A stretch of DNA of 64,000 nucleotides from Eublepharis macularius (lineage: Eukaryota; Chordata; Lepidosauria; Squamata; Eublepharidae), in contig NC_072801.1 of the NCBI RefSeq assembly GCF_028583425.1, forward strand, positions 13,226,001 to 13,290,000, written 5' to 3'. The translations under genes were made by a program, and so were the position numbers. Shown one piece after another: positions 35,473-50,500 of the stretch. Within the stretch, counting starts at the first letter, position 1. Every line of letters starts with the position of its first letter. The notes under the pieces are model-generated. The model was not told the DNA's origin and made no database searches. It saw only the letters and a program-made list of their open reading frames with translations.

Positions 35473-35480
35473 TCTGTCTG

Positions 35481-38400
35481 AGGCAGCTTTGCAATGGCCA
35501 TCCACCTGAGGAAATGTCACATTTGCTGAAGACTGGAATTGGCCATTGATTGCAATTGTTTCTAAACCACTGGCTGGTCAAAGCTCACTTGAGGAGGGAC
35601 CTTCTAGGTGACGTTTTTGTACAAGGATGAACACTTAGGAGACAATGTGTACTATGCTATATACAGCCACCAGGGTTTATAGTGACACAGGAAGTGTGTG
35701 TGTATGTCTTAAGGTGTACCTTTCCCCATTTTTTAAAAAAGCAGGAAGGGGATTCTATACTGGTTGCTGTTTTGTGTCTACTTCTGCAAGGAAATACCAT
35801 TTCTTTATAGAACTACAACTTTGGGGAAAATAGCCCTCTAAAAATACTCTTGCAAACAGCAGATGTGGTTGGTGGACGCTTCTCTACAAAAAACAAAAAT
35901 TGCTGTGCTCTCTCCACCCCTGGCTGTTGAAGTGAATAGTTTAAAGAATAGTGAGCATTTAAATAGCATGACCAGTGTTCAAAATACTTCACATTATCAC
36001 AGTGGCCGTACCTTACACAGCAGTTCCATCTTCACCAAATTGCATGTGGTAGGTTGAGATCATAGTTTACCCCAAAAGCCAGTTTGTGAGTTTGCGCCTG
36101 CAGTGCGATTCGAAGGCACAATGGCAAGGACCACGGATCATTCTCTGAGGCATGATGTTACAGCAACTCCATTTAATAATAAATAAGACATTCTTGGTGC
36201 ATTTATTTGGGAGACGGTGCTGGAATATAGAGTTGGAGAAAATACAGCGCTGGGAATAAAATCCATGAGCAGTTCAGATGCTACTAGGCAGCTGCACAGA
36301 AAGCCCACACGTCATTGCCAGCATTGGCACCAGCTGCCCACGCTGTGTTTTGGGGTGAGGGATTTTGAACTTCGGCTGTCAACAGAAGCAAAGTTTAAAA
36401 AGTGTCCCCCTCCCTGATCCACAAGGCTCCACCTCCTGGATCTCCCCAGGGCCCCCAGTACTCCTAGTTCCCATCCTTATTTCAAAGCTTGGGCAAATTG
36501 GGAGATTGCGACCAAATGCTGTTGGTTTAGTACAGCCTCCTTTCATGACCATTCTGGTTTTCAAGTTCAAATAGACTGGCCTGTATCCCACCATACAGGT
36601 CAGGCACAATAACCGGTTTCTTAAGAGGGGGGCCTGATTCCTGCTGAGTACCTCCTTTCCACTGCAGCCAATAAGCCACCCAAACTTGTTTCAGGGTGGG
36701 GAGTAGTGGCCTCTCAGTAATAACATAGTGGGGGGGGGCTGTAGTAGGAGCAGGAATTGGTATAAATCACCATCCCCCTCCCCCTTTAAGAAAATGCAAG
36801 CACCATTAAATTTTTGGAATGGGTTTAGATACGGTCACCTATTTCTGGAGAAGGAAGAGTTTGGCATGACCCCAGTTCCTGCTTTTGAAACCAGGAGAAG
36901 GATTTAGAAATGGGTCCTTCAGCCTCTTTCCGCCTGTTTTTACACAGGAAAGGAGTGTTGAAGAAGTAGCTGAAGCTTGGACCAGCAGCCGCTGGCAAAA
37001 ATGTCACACTGGGAGGTATTTTCCCCTCCCGGCTGCTCTTTATAAAGCGAGGAAGCAATGTCCATCCCACTGGCAGGTGCTCCAACCTACAAAGGCTGCT
37101 CACTGCCTTTGCTTCATCTTATCCAGCTAGAAATTTGCAACTGGTCCTTAAAAACATAATAAAATTGGGAGCAGTAATCTGAATGGAGTGAGGGAAGATG
37201 GATTCCTTGCCCACTGGGCAGCTCAAGAGCAAGGCGTGTGAGTGGAACGTGGCAAGGAGAGGGAAAGAAAACTTGGACGAGGGTCCATCTTTTGTAAAAG
37301 TAAGATAAGCTGTCAGCTTTTTAACTGGCCCTATTCCTGTCTCTCTGCAGGAATTAAACAGGAGAAGCTTTTCTTTGAATGGAAATGAACTGCTAAAAGT
37401 CATTCATGTCAAGCGATTGTTAAAAGCACAGGAGCAGGGCCGGTAAGGATAAGCTGGCAACAACACACCCTAGAAATGGCTTGCTGTAACGCAAGTGACA
37501 CCATGCAAAAGGTGGGTTCTTAATTCCATCAGGATGAGGTTCTCCACTTTTAAAGCTGCCATCGACCCACGTCACTTGGCAAGCACAGGGCTTCATGCAG
37601 GTTCAATTAAGGTTAGGATTGGAACCTTTAAGAAGCGCTTTAAGGGTGAATTTTATACAGGGTGGTTCTTGGAAGGCTGGAAACCTTTGCCCACTTGGGG
37701 CGAGAACGACAGCTACTACAGTGGATGAGCAAACAAGACCTAGGTCTTGGGACATATCCTCCAGTTTTTTAACTATCTGCTCTACACCAGTGACTGGGCC
37801 ATTCTTTAAGCTCCCAGAGAAATGACCTCAATACCCAAGATTGCTATCTGAGAACAAGCCACATGCAGAGGAGTTAAGAGATCTGAAGGGCCCCCCTCTT
37901 AAAAATAAGCAAGAGAGGAACATGTTAACTTATGTGCACCGCCCACCCACTCCCCTCCTTATCTTCACACACCCTCCCAAGGTGGTTTGTCTATGACAGG
38001 TCCATCCTTACCCGTAAGTCCCTGAGGAAAGAGATGCCTGCGCACCTTGTAATATGGAAGAGCAGCCTGCCTTGCCACCCCTTGGCCCCAGCTCCATCAG
38101 AGGCTGGGGCTGAGAGGCTCCAAGGAGTGAATCCTCTGCTATGCTGGGGCAGGGATCTGACCCGCATTGCGTGGACTAGTTTTTGTTTCCCATCAACGTG
38201 TTTTAAACTGATAATGCAAACATACTTACATGAGAGCTCAACAGTTGAGGGATAATGAATTTACACTGAGGGATGCTGTAGATGCCATGTTGATTACGAA
38301 CATCAGTAGAGGAGAGCTGGATTGGATCAAGGGCCATTTAGCATCCCTGCAGGGCCTGGCTGGCCCACTGGAAACGGGCAAAATACCCAAAATATTCCTT

Positions 38401-38553
38401 CTGCTTTCATCTGAGCTATAGAATAATGTCATATGAGAGAGTCCAATAGCCCCACCAGGGCTGTTCTCTTGCACCAAACACAGAAATCAAGTTCTTCCTT
38501 CAGCTGCCGGCAAAACTACTGGTGTCCTGAAGAAGGGGCACCCTACAGATCTC
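35481..38553. other. STUB1-JMJD8 convergent spacer, no gene seen
   Basis: No coding exon or known repeat was recognised. The JMJD8 3'UTR should start at 38,553 and run left; no AATAAA on the - strand is close. The nearest seen is the complement at 36,202-36,207. Confidence 0.35.
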
Positions 38554-41500
38554 CTAACCCAGGAAGGTGGAGATGAAAACGCTGGTGTCCAGGTTAAGGG
38601 TGGCGTGCCACCAGCGGTCCGGAAAGTACAGGACCTGGAGAGAGGGAAGAAGGGTGGTGGTCAGAGATAGGCAGATGACTGGGATGTTGGTTTTCCTGCT
38701 ACCTTTCTGAGACCTTGGAGAACTATAGCCATTCAGAGTAAGCACTGAGCTATTGACAAGGTTGACATTGACAGGGATCTGACTCAGTATCACACAGCTT
38801 CATAAATGGGGCTCAAAACAAGGATTTTCTTTCCGAGTATATTTCTGAACTGCTTTTTAAAATAGACACACGTATTGTCGTGCTGGCCCAAGAAGTCCCA
38901 CTTCACTCCCTCTGCAGCTTACAGCGATAATGCCAAGCGCAACAGTGCTGCGCTGTTTGTTTTTTTGGTGGTCTCAAGAACTAGAATCTTGCTGCTAAAA
39001 TAAAACAACACACCCAAAGAGCTGAGATTTTCGAGATGTTGAATTTTGCAAGGAATACGCACTGGTCTTGCTACAGGGGCTTCTTTGCTGCTCAGCTGTT
39101 TCAGATAGAATTTCTCTCCATTCTGGATGTCGCTTACAACGGAAGCAAGCTACTCACTGAAACAGTACAGAAGCATTTGAAAAAAAAAACCTGACTGTTT
39201 GCTAAGCTCCCCACAGAATATTTGCTCCGTTCCTATAGAGAAGATAATCTCTATGTAAACCACAGAAGCATGGAATGGATTTAAAGTGGAATTACAAGGT
39301 GAGAAAACCAATACAAAATGGGTGTAATCCCAGGGATTTAGAAAGATGGAGAATCAGCACTTTTCAGTTATTATTCCCTGTCCCCCTATAAAATCATTCT
39401 CAGCCATATTCTATTATGCTTATTGAATGCACACACAACCCACACAATCACCAAAGCTCCAGGCAGGTAACAGCATGCTAATTATTCTATGCAATTCCTA
39501 TTGCGGATGGAATAAGAATCGCAGATGGTGCCCTGAATGATCCTGGGGAATCTTAAAAATTGTGGCAGATCACCTGGACGTAGGCACTCTCCCCAGCTCT
39601 CAGGCCTGGAGACAATGCAGACCCGGGAACACTGGTGGCATAGGCTTCTGATGATGAAGCTCGTACCGACATCAAGGGTAACCCTACATTTTAGTGCAGT
39701 CTAGCGCGAAACTTAAGAAGCACGAGCAGTGGTTGAATTCCCTAAAACAAATGCTTAGGTGGTTTGACTCCAGCCACAGTTACCTCTCCAGGGTGAACGG
39801 TGCACTCAACTGGCCTCTCCCAGGGTGGCAGAAAAGGGTATGTGTCCAGCAACCAGGACAGAGTAGTCTTGTTGGGATGGAACTCGGGTGTTTTCTCTGG
39901 GGGATACAAAAACCAGCGCTGCAGAGAGTGTGAGAGAGCGTCAGCACGTGTCATTTCACTGAATTGCAGAGAAGGAAGGAATCATAAACCTCCCCAGATC
40001 CATAGGAACATTTGGCCACCTACTCCTCCCCACCCCAATACAATCCAGAGCACGAATGTGTCACAATTGAGACACCACCCACAGGAGTAAATAACTCCAG
40101 AGGATTTGAGAAAAAATGAAAGTAGCGCCAGGGAGAGCAAACAGACGGTGCAGGGCTACTTGGCAAGGTGGATTTGAAGACAATCCCCAATTGTGACCAC
40201 AGTGCAGACTCCAAACAAAAACCCTGATCAGCCTTCCCAAGAGAAATTGTCCTGGGAAAGAGCCAGTTTGGTGTAGTGATTAAGAGCAGAGAGGGTCTAA
40301 TCTGGAGCACCCGGTTTGATTCCCCACTCCCCCACTTGTAGCCAGCTGGGTGACCTTGGGTCAGTCACAGCTTCTAGGAGCTCTCTCAGCCCCACCTGTT
40401 GCACCAATATAGATAAAAGCACATGACAATAATCAATACTGAGCAATACTAGGCCAAGCACTTGTATTCTAGATGAACGTTCAGACTTTGCATGAACCAT
40501 CTGTGTGTGTTTTTCTATGTGTCAGGTAATTCTAACAGGTGTGCTTTAATCTTTTGACAGTTAATTAAAATAGTGGACTCTATTGAGATTAATGTTCCTC
40601 TGTCAGAGATTCCATCAATAGTGATCTCTCAACTTTTTCTGACACTTCTCAGAGATTTATAGTTTTGTTTTGCAAGTTTGAGTATAACGTAATTTTTTAC
40701 TAATTGGAAGGTTGTACAATAGAAACTATGAATATTCAATGAAGCATCAGACCAATTATCATTTGTTTGTGCTATCATGTGAATAGACCTTAAATATTTG
40801 CATATGATGACTTATAAAATTGCAAACTCAGATAGAATGGCAGAGCTCTGATGGAAGAAATCTCTTGAGAGAATTTAAGTGAGAAATTTTTACCTATGCA
40901 TTTCATAGAAACTTTGATTATGTTAAACTTGGAATTTCATAAGAAATGTTAGCAAACTTATTTCTTATTGCCTTTCTGTGTTCTGTTTTTATAGGATTTA
41001 TATTAATAACCATTTATATTTAGATTACTTGCTTCATTAGAAAACTAGGGTGTATTTTCAATAAAGTGAAATAAACTCTAGACAAGTGTCTGTGTGTTTG
41101 ATAAAGAGTTGCAAAGCAATATTGAACCCTATATAAATAAATGTACTGATAAACAGGTGGTTCAAAGAACATACCTGTTTGACAGGTCTGAGAACTAATT
41201 GCTGAAAGCTTTCCAAGAGAAAAGATACATCTTTCTTTTGGCTAGTAGAAGCTTAGTTTCAGACACGGGCAAAAGCTCATTACACACCCACCTCACAAGG
41301 TGATAGTTGTGGAGATAATAATGACATACTTTGTAAACTGCTCTGAGTGGGCATTAAGTTGTCCTGAAGGGCAGTATATAAATCGAACATTGTTGTTATT
41401 ATTATTAAATAATTACAGATGGAATGTGTTATGCTGAGAATAGCCCTGCTCTTGAAAATGGCATCCCCGAGTGTCTCCTATTATAACACACAGGATCACT

Positions 41501-44500
41501 TTTATTGGGTCCTGTGCCATTTTCACACTGCTTACCGGCCACGGAACATTGCACCGAGCTCCCGGAACGACAGCGTCTTCCTGGTGTGATTTCACACGAG
41601 AACTGCCGTTTTTCCTGACCAGTAAGACGCTGTCGTTCTGGGAGCTCGGCACGATGTTCCGTGGCCAGTAAGCAGTGTGAAAACGGCCCTGATCTTTTTC
41701 TGTGTTGCTCCTCCCACCACCACCACCACCACCTTATTAGTTACCGCTCTCAGGAGCAGAAAACCTACAATTCCAGGATTGTGGCATGGGTCTGGGTTAG
41801 CTAGTAGTACCTAATATGAGAAAGACTCAAGTTGGGGGTGCCATTTTCTATAGCAGCCCTGTGCCAAGTATAATGTGCAATTACAATAACTAACAAACCC
41901 CTATTGAATAGCCTGATATCCCAGACAGATGGGAGAAACTTCTGAGCTCACAGGCAAGGTGGACAGGAAACATTCTGTCCCCAAGGATATTCACCTAACC
42001 TCAACCACGGCCTTTTCGGCCCTGGCACTGGCCTGGTGGAACTCTCTCTGTGTTGAGACCAGGGTCCTGCAAGAGCTGTTCCAGTTCCACTGGACCTGTA
42101 AGGTGCAGCTGTTCCACCAGGCCTATTACTGTGTTTAAGGTGTGAGCAAACTGCTCGGCGTGCCTCTCTGCTGTGGTCTTTGGTCTGCCTGTCTTGTTAA
42201 CACACTTTAGTTACCTACCTGCCCTTCCCCCACGATATCGAGTTGGAGATGTATTGTGGTAAACATCATATGCTGAGTTTTAGATATGGGGTTTTAACTT
42301 TGTATTGAATTAGTTTATTTTATAGTGTGTTGTTGTTTTAATCGATTGTATTATGATAATGTTGTGACCTGCCCTGAGGCTGCATGCAGGGAGGGTGGGC
42401 AAAAAATCCAATAAATTAAATTAAATGAATTAAATCCTTCCTGAATCCTATTCCATAACTTGAGCAGGAGAAATGACTCTTTGAGGACTTGTGAGAACAT
42501 ATTCCCTAAAGCCTAAATGTCCAAACTTTTGTGCTGAACCATGTTTGTTTGTTTGTTTATTTCATTTATAGTCCGCCATTCCTACGGAGACTCAAGGCAG
42601 ATTACCCAGTGTGAGATTAGTACAGTCACATAATAAATCAACTGATTACTCATCCACAAAAGAAGCTGCTCATGGTGTCTCTGGATGGTTTGCATCTTGG
42701 TCCTCCTGATCAGCTTTCATTGAGACAGGTGAGAGATTCTGATGCATCTCTGAACTAAACGTACTCGATCATTCAGCTGTGTCCTTCACAGGAGTGCAGC
42801 AGAATTACACACATTTTAGGAGAGGTAGCCCATTACATCTTTGCCCGATTCAAAATTCTGGGGTAGCCTCTCTCATACCAGGAGGTCATGCAGAAACAGA
42901 ACGTGCACACAGCTCCACTGAGTAAGCTTTAGCTCTTACACTCGGTAGATGCCCATGTGTTTGCTGCATTAAGAGCCAAGAGGGCCTCCAGTTTTAATTT
43001 AAATACAAATGTTTACCTTAACTATGTGAAAGCTTGCAAAATATGGGCCTTAAGGATGTTGTATACATCTATACAGGGCTTTTTTTCAGCTGAACACAGT
43101 GGAATGGAGTTTTGGAACCTCTTGAAAATGGTCACATGGCTGGCGGCCCCGCCCCCTGATCTCCAGACAGAGGGGAGTTTAGATTGCCCTCCGCGCCGCC
43201 ATGCGGCGCAGAGGGCAATCTCAACTCCCCTCTGTCTGGAGATCAGGGGGCAGGGCCGCCAGCCATGTGACCATTTTCTCCGAGGGCAACCCACTGAGTT
43301 CCACCACCTCTTTTCCCAGAAAAAAAGCCCTGCATCTATATCTATGCTCTGATGAGCCTCAACAAGAAAGGATTCCATAGGTGGAAGATAACCAAACATG
43401 CTCGTCAATCAGTGGTGGAACTATCTGTGACTTGATAGTTTAAATCACAAGTGGAGTTTTAAAGAAAAAACAGGCCACCCTCTTCTGTGAGAACTAGGCC
43501 ACCATTGCCATTTAAGAGACTCACCTTTCTGCCAAAAATCACCTCGGAGTATCCTGGACCATGCCAATGGAAAGGCACCCCTGAACCAGAGCCTGCAGAA
43601 ACAATGCGAGATATTAGAAACGCCACTGAGTCACCACTTTAGCCCATTACATCAACCCCCCCAACCCAGAATGAAGTCTTGAGGGCTAGCAGATTTATTG
43701 GAGCTTTTTGTGGGTTGGCATTCCCACTTACCCAGAATGGATTTGTGGTCAATAGATTTAGGCCTGATTAAACAGGAGGAAAAAGAATTCACCCACCAGA
43801 TTCTGCACTCACACAGCATTTCATTTAAACTGGCTGCCAGCTGTGTAAAGTACCTCCACGCATGAAGGTCTGATTTTGCTGTCTGGACCACCTAAAAACA
43901 AGAGTGGTCTACGGCGGGATCATGACGCTTTTTCCATGGTCAGACCCTTCCAAAAATGCCCAAGATGTCCTGAATGTCCCCGGCCCTCCCACCCACCTTG
44001 ATAAGCTAGAACTGACCAGCAATCCCAAAACTGTATGCTCCGGTAGTGCCTGGGAGCCGGAATGGAGGGGGGCGGTACTTCTGAAAGAGAGGGCCCCACT
44101 CGGTGAAATTATTGTCCCCAAAGAAGTAGAGCGTTTCTGTGGAGAAGGAAATAAAGTAAACCTTTTCACAAGCATCCTGTGCCAACTTAAGGACCGACAA
44201 ATGCGTTACAGCTTGAGATCCAGCATGACATAGTGTTTAGAGTGGCACATGCCACGAGAGTTCATAGGGTGGCCCTGAGCCACACACCCTCCTCTGACAA
44301 CTTAAACTAACTCAAAAGGTTGCTGTGAGGACAAAGCGGAATGAGGGAGAACCATAAATGCTTTATAGGTAGGAAGGCTGAGATTAAAACGGATAGATAC
44401 CTTTCCATTGGCAAAAGCCTACATGGGACAGGAACTCTGTGGAGTCAGAGTAAATGTCTGCCCACTCCTGCATCCTGCCCCCCGCCCAGCCAATCAGTTT

Positions 44501-47500
44501 TCAGAGGAACAATATTTCTGAACACAAATACAATGTCTCCATAGCTAACATCAGTTGATAGAACCAGACGGAGCTTGCCTCTCACCGCTGAATGGGCAGG
44601 GGTTAAACAAACAGCATCATTTGCCAGCAAGGAATGTCCTCACTCACCACTCCCCAAGGAGGCCCGGTCCTGAGGTTCCAGTAATTGATCCACATAGTCC
44701 TGGAAGGGCAGGTCCACTAGAAAGGGGAAAGAGGGTGCTAAAAGAACATAGCAGCCACAGTATCTCCCACAAAGGTTCAGGGGTGCCCTCACTGACCCTT
44801 CTTGAAACCATTTCTCAACCACTGTAAAGAATGCTGTCTCTGGCTAAGCCACAGGCTATAATTTCAGGTGCTTCTCCTCATCATATGTCATTCATTGGAG
44901 AGTTGAAATTGACTGAAGCAGTCCAGTCAATTTCACTCTTCAGGCAAACAAAAAATGGAAAGAAACGTTCCCCACAGGAGCTGCCAGAAGCGCTCAACCT
45001 TTCATATGCCAGGTACCCAAATGTATACGCAGACTGCTTGCACCTCCCCCATCCTCATCGCTGCCATAGAAAGGGCCTTGGCAATCTTGCCCTCACCTTT
45101 GCGGTAGGAGTAGGTGTTGGCGGTGCTAAGGCGGACCAGATGATCTCCAAACCTGGCCGACAGCTTCTCCTTAGTGCAGCAAGCCTGGAATTCCTACAGA
45201 GACAGAAGGGGACGCAGGAATAGATGGACAGATCAGAAGCAAGATACCACCGACTGTCACATCCTGGGTGCTGCCACTAGCCAGGAAGAGAAGGCTGCCT
45301 CCCTGTAAGCTTTGCAGGAAATCTGACTGTCCACTGGAAGGACACAAGATATTTCATTTGACCTTTCATCTGGCCCAGCTATAGTTTCTGCTTTCAGGGA
45401 GGGGGCGTGCACTGTGAGAGGTATAACTTCCTTATACTCAGTCTGCGTACAGACATTGTCCTGCCTTCCATGCACACTTTTTGCACAGGCTTTAGGATCA
45501 GCCACCAAATCTGGCTTTGATTGCTAATACATATGTCATGTATGCCTACTATGTGTACATGCCTGTACATGCCATGTGTATGTTATATGCAACCTATTAA
45601 TCCGCTGACACTGTGGAGAGTTCTGAGTACCTTTCAATGCCTGTTACTTGGAAGTTCAGTGTGTTATCTCTGCTTTGAAGTTAAACACTTTCAGTTCCGT
45701 AGCCAATGGCCTTGAGGCCGGATGCAGCTAGTCGGAATTGTATCTTCCCTGAGAACGGGGATGATTTCATACCCAACTTGCTATTGTTGCCTATCGTAGT
45801 CTAAACTCTGATACTTTTTGTCTCTGGCGTTCGTGCCGGAATTTCAACGGGCTACTAACCTGGGGCGGGGCATTAACCTGTAACTAACCATGCTTTCCCT
45901 CAATACGTCGCTTCTGCCAATTCTACTGTCTGAGCACCTTGAACCTGATAGATCTCTAATAAAAGTTACTTCAACCAAAACACCTGTGTGATTGCTGTGG
46001 AGAACTTGGGACTGACAATATTTCTTCCAAAAACCTGAGCTGCACTCTTGGGCTTACTGGAGGAAAGGACACCTGAACAAGACAGGAAATTTCTGTCCTT
46101 TTTGTCAAACTGTTGCTCAGGCTGATTGTGCTCTTCAAGGTTGCAAACAGATATTGCAGCTAAATCAGGTTACACTTTGCATTGGATGGAATGCTAAACG
46201 CTGGAACTCGTGTAGAAATATCATCAGTTCCTTGAGTAAACACCTTCCAAAAGATCCACAACTTGTAGATCTGGCTGCCATTAATTGGCTGCCAAAAATG
46301 TCAGCAGTTGAGAGGGTGTTTTTGACAATTTTAAACAATTTACTCTCCCCTTAATGTTGCTAAAAATGAAAAAATTTCTAGTGTCCCACCAAATCGCTCC
46401 TGTTTGGGTGCTTCGTGATAATGACTGTTCAGCCGCTTATTGTCAAAAGGAGTGTTACTCAGCCCCCTGTGGCAGGTATCGGAAGCGAATGGCCTATAAG
46501 GAAGCCAAGTCTTAATTCTATAAAGGAGCCAACTAGTTCCCACAGCCATCCAAACCCGTTAATGGAAGCTGAATGTGTTTTTTCTTCACCTCCTCTTGGA
46601 ACGTTGACTAGCAATGACTCAGATGGAATTGTTTGTCGGATGGAGGAATTTGAGAATGTGTTGACCTGCTTACATACATTAGCTAAACCAATTAGATCCC
46701 ACCCCTTATTAGCAACAAATAATCCTCAAAAGGGAAATGAAGGCCACTCATCTATGAGCCAATGGAGCCTCCAGCCATTGTGAGCCTAAGTTATATGACC
46801 TTTTAAAATGTGAAACTGAATCGACCTGTCTACTTAATGAGGATATTATAATCTTTCAGCAGCAGTCACTGATTCACAGGAAGGGCCTGAACGTTTGAAC
46901 ATATAACTCCACTCAACGACAGACCACACCTTATCGCTGTTCAGTGCTGGCAAATGTGATTTGTCCGCCAGGTACCTATTGGCATCACTCACCAGCAGGC
47001 CCAAATTCCAGGAGAGACCTCCCCCATCACATCCTCAACACCATGGGCTAACATCATGCCACGGACAGCCAAGTTGGACCTCTACACGCCACCCCTGCAG
47101 GGAGGAGCCCACCTGAAAATGGCCACATGTTCAGTTTGTAGAAGAGAAAAGGTCATTTGGGGTTGAAATCGCAGAGCTGAGCAATTTCAGCTCACCACAA
47201 GCTTTTACGTTCCCTGCTGAGATGCATCTCCTTTGAGCCAAGAGTGCTGACATTTGATTTATTATTTTTAGAATTTTACTGTTGCAGATTGCTGCTGTAT
47301 TTGTAAAAATGAATGGATTTTAAGAAAAGGTGTATCAGTGCTTAAATAAATAACTCTCACAGGCCAATTCAAGTATTGAAGGAAAAGAGGAAATATCCTC
47401 CTTCTGAGATCCTATTCCGAGTGTCCTTGCATTCAGAAGTGAAGTAATTGTCCATGAAAGACAGGGCCTTTTCTGTGGTGGCACCTCATCTTTGGGATGC

Positions 47501-50500
47501 CCTCCCCATAAACCTCCAAACTCATCAACTCTCCACTGCCAGATTAAATCGTTCATTCAAGTACGCATTTTTAGGGCCCTTCTTAAATTATGCTCATTCT
47601 CTTTTATACTGGATCCCACTAGTTGCATTCAGATATCACCACAAGATCTAATCTAATCAAACACAGGATTGTTGATCCTGAGCAACCTGTTTCCCCCTCC
47701 AATCTCCCTCCTCTTGTGAAGTATGAACCCTTTCCACTTTGAATAAACTATCAATTTGCTATGATACATACTACCAAAAAAAAAAAGGAAATCTCTGTCC
47801 TTTCACCTGGAAACACATCCAACTCATTCCTATCACTGCCACACAAGGACAAAATAAAGGGAATGGTGGGGGATAAGTAGAAGCAGACCATCAGCAAGAA
47901 TAAAGGGTAGGGGGCCGACAAGACTTTGGCTTGCCAGCACTTGTCCAAGCAGCCCACTGGCAAAACTTGTGGCACTCAGAGGAGCATCATCGTCAGCCAC
48001 ATTTAACCCAAAACGATAGTCTGGGGGCACTCACCGTATTGTTGGTTATTCCCTGGAGAATAACAGGCCTGGAGAAGGCATACCTGGAAAAGTAAGAAGA
48101 AATCTACAATGCTATATAATACATGGCCACGACAGATCCCTGAGTTGCTGTTCCTCTGCATTTCTCAGGATGCCATGAACCCTCCTGTCCTCCAGAGGGC
48201 ACATGTAAACTACCCCTTTCAAGCAATGAATGCTGGTCAAGTAATGGAGCTCACATGGGGACACCAGCCCATCGTATTTTTATCCAAATCTTCATCCAAG
48301 GAGCCCAGGATGACACTCTCAGCCTAATCTACTGCACAGAGTCCTTGTGAGGGCAAAATGAAGAACTGCTATCCTAAGCATCTGGGAGGAAGGAAAGGAT
48401 AAAAATATAAAGCTGCATAGAATCACATGTCTAGTAGCACCTTTAAGAGTAACCAACTTTATTGTTGCATAAGCTTTCGTGAACCACCGCTCTCTTTGTC
48501 TCTCTCATGCATCTGACGAAGAGAGCTGTGGTTCTCGAAAGCTTATGCAACAATCAAGTTGATTAGTCTTAAAGGTGCTGCTGGACTCTTTACTATTTTG
48601 CAACTACAGACTAACACGGCTAACTCCTCTGGATCTATGCATTAGTCTGTATGTGCTGTGGGAGAGGTTTTTTCTGCAAACACATGAGCTGGCACAAGGA
48701 GCAAGGGCAAATGGACTGAGATTACGGGCACGTGGACCACATTATGGTTTAGCCCAGAGATCAAAAGTGGGTCTCAGACTGCGGCCTCCATTTCTGTTCC
48801 TGCTTCTGAAATTCGGCCTCCTGGCTCTAAAACATCATAGCAGAAACAAAAAAGCTGCTTGCCCTTTTTCTTGAGCTTTGCCCATCGCCCTTCACAGGCC
48901 CACTGTTTTAATCATCAGTTTTGGTACTTCTCCACTGGCAATCCGAAACTTAATTTTATCATTGGTATGTATTTTTGTGTGTATGTGCATAAAAAGGCCA
49001 GCATGGGCAAAGAAAAGATTTGCCATGCATTGCTGCAAATAGAGAGAGACTTTTGCAATTGCCAGGTCACAGCCTGCCTGTATTCATCACGCTTTTCTGA
49101 ATCACGTCAATAATGTGCTTTTCTGCCTACAGAGTTATTGCCCCTTGTCTGCGTGATCTACAATGAACCAAGGGCTGAGGGGCAGTTTATAGCTTTCTCT
49201 GCCTCAATGTTGCCAAAGAGGCAACAGGTCATCACAGATCATTTGCTTGCACAATGGTCACATTATTTACATATCAGTGTACTTGGAGAGCAACATAAAC
49301 CAGGCCTGCAGCCTTCATCATGGCTAATTAACTAAAGAACTTCCCCATAATTAATCAGTGTGGAAACTTTACATGTTTCCAGGGCTTTTTTTCTGGGAAA
49401 AGAGGTGGTGGAACTCAGTGGGTTGCCCTTGGAGAAAATGGTCACATGGCTGGTGGCCCCGCCCCCTGATCTCCAGACAGAGGGGAGTTTAGATTGGGCA
49501 ATCTAAACTCCCCCTCTGTCTGGAGATCAGGGGGCGGGGCCACCAGCCATGTGACCATTTTCAAGAGGTTCCGGAACTCCGTTCCCCCACGTTCCCCCTG
49601 AAAAAAAGCCCTGCATGTTTCAGAAAGTTTAAATGAATGAGCTTCTAAAGAATGGGAAAGACGATGCTTGTTGTGGCCTATGGTAAAGACAGTCTGCTTC
49701 TTTCTTTAAGCTCCCCTTACGTCACAAGAACAAGTTAATGCATCAATAATCTGGACGACGGGGTTGAACAGACCCCAAAAGGTGTAAAAAATAAAAACCA
49801 GGAAAGGGGTGCATTATGACACCAACAACTAAGATTTGTTTTTTTAAAAAAATACTTATTTTGGGTACAAAGATGTCTGTAGCAATGGACAGACTGTCTA
49901 AATTCAAACTCGGCCATCAAATTTTGTACACACTCCCCCCCCCACCCCGCACCCCCGAGTGAAAGCACGCAGGACTGGAAGGATTTACACTTGTACATCC
50001 CACTTACTGCTCGATGAACTGGGAGTAAGTGAGGGAGGCATCTCTCCTCTCCACAGTACAGCTGTCCTCCTCCAGCAGAGAAGCGTGCCCGCTGGTCAGC
50101 CTGCGATGGGGAAGGAAAACACCTCTGAAAGGCAGCCAGGTGAAGCTTTCATTTATTTTTGGTAGGAATGAAGCTTGGACATGTTAAGACCATGTCGTCT
50201 AGTTACACCTGACTGACAAAAATGGGCTGGAAAAATCTACAGTCTGGACAGTAGAAATTTGGACAGCATGATCACTAGCACTAAACATCAGAGCTGCTGC
50301 ACTGGATCAGACAGTCTATCTAGTTTCACGCAGACAACCAGATCCCCCCGAAGTCTGCACACAGGGCACAGAGAACCAAGCCTCCCCCTGTCGACTCCCA
50401 CATTTATATGGCTCTGAACCTGGAGACTGTTGAATAAAAACCAGCCAGTCTCAGCTTGAAGGCATTTTGCGATAGGTCTACTTCTCCCCACTCTCATTTC

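Noticed and set aside
42957-43352. 131-codon open frame on the + strand
   Set aside because: Most of it is the hAT MITE at 43,074-43,332. The same pseudo-peptide (MVTWLVAPPPDLQTEGS) recurs in every MITE copy.
45580-46020. LTR-like block with AATAAA near 45,958 and a CA-type end
   Set aside because: No matching second copy, no clear start, no flanking duplication and no internal retroviral sequence were seen. It could equally be unique DNA.
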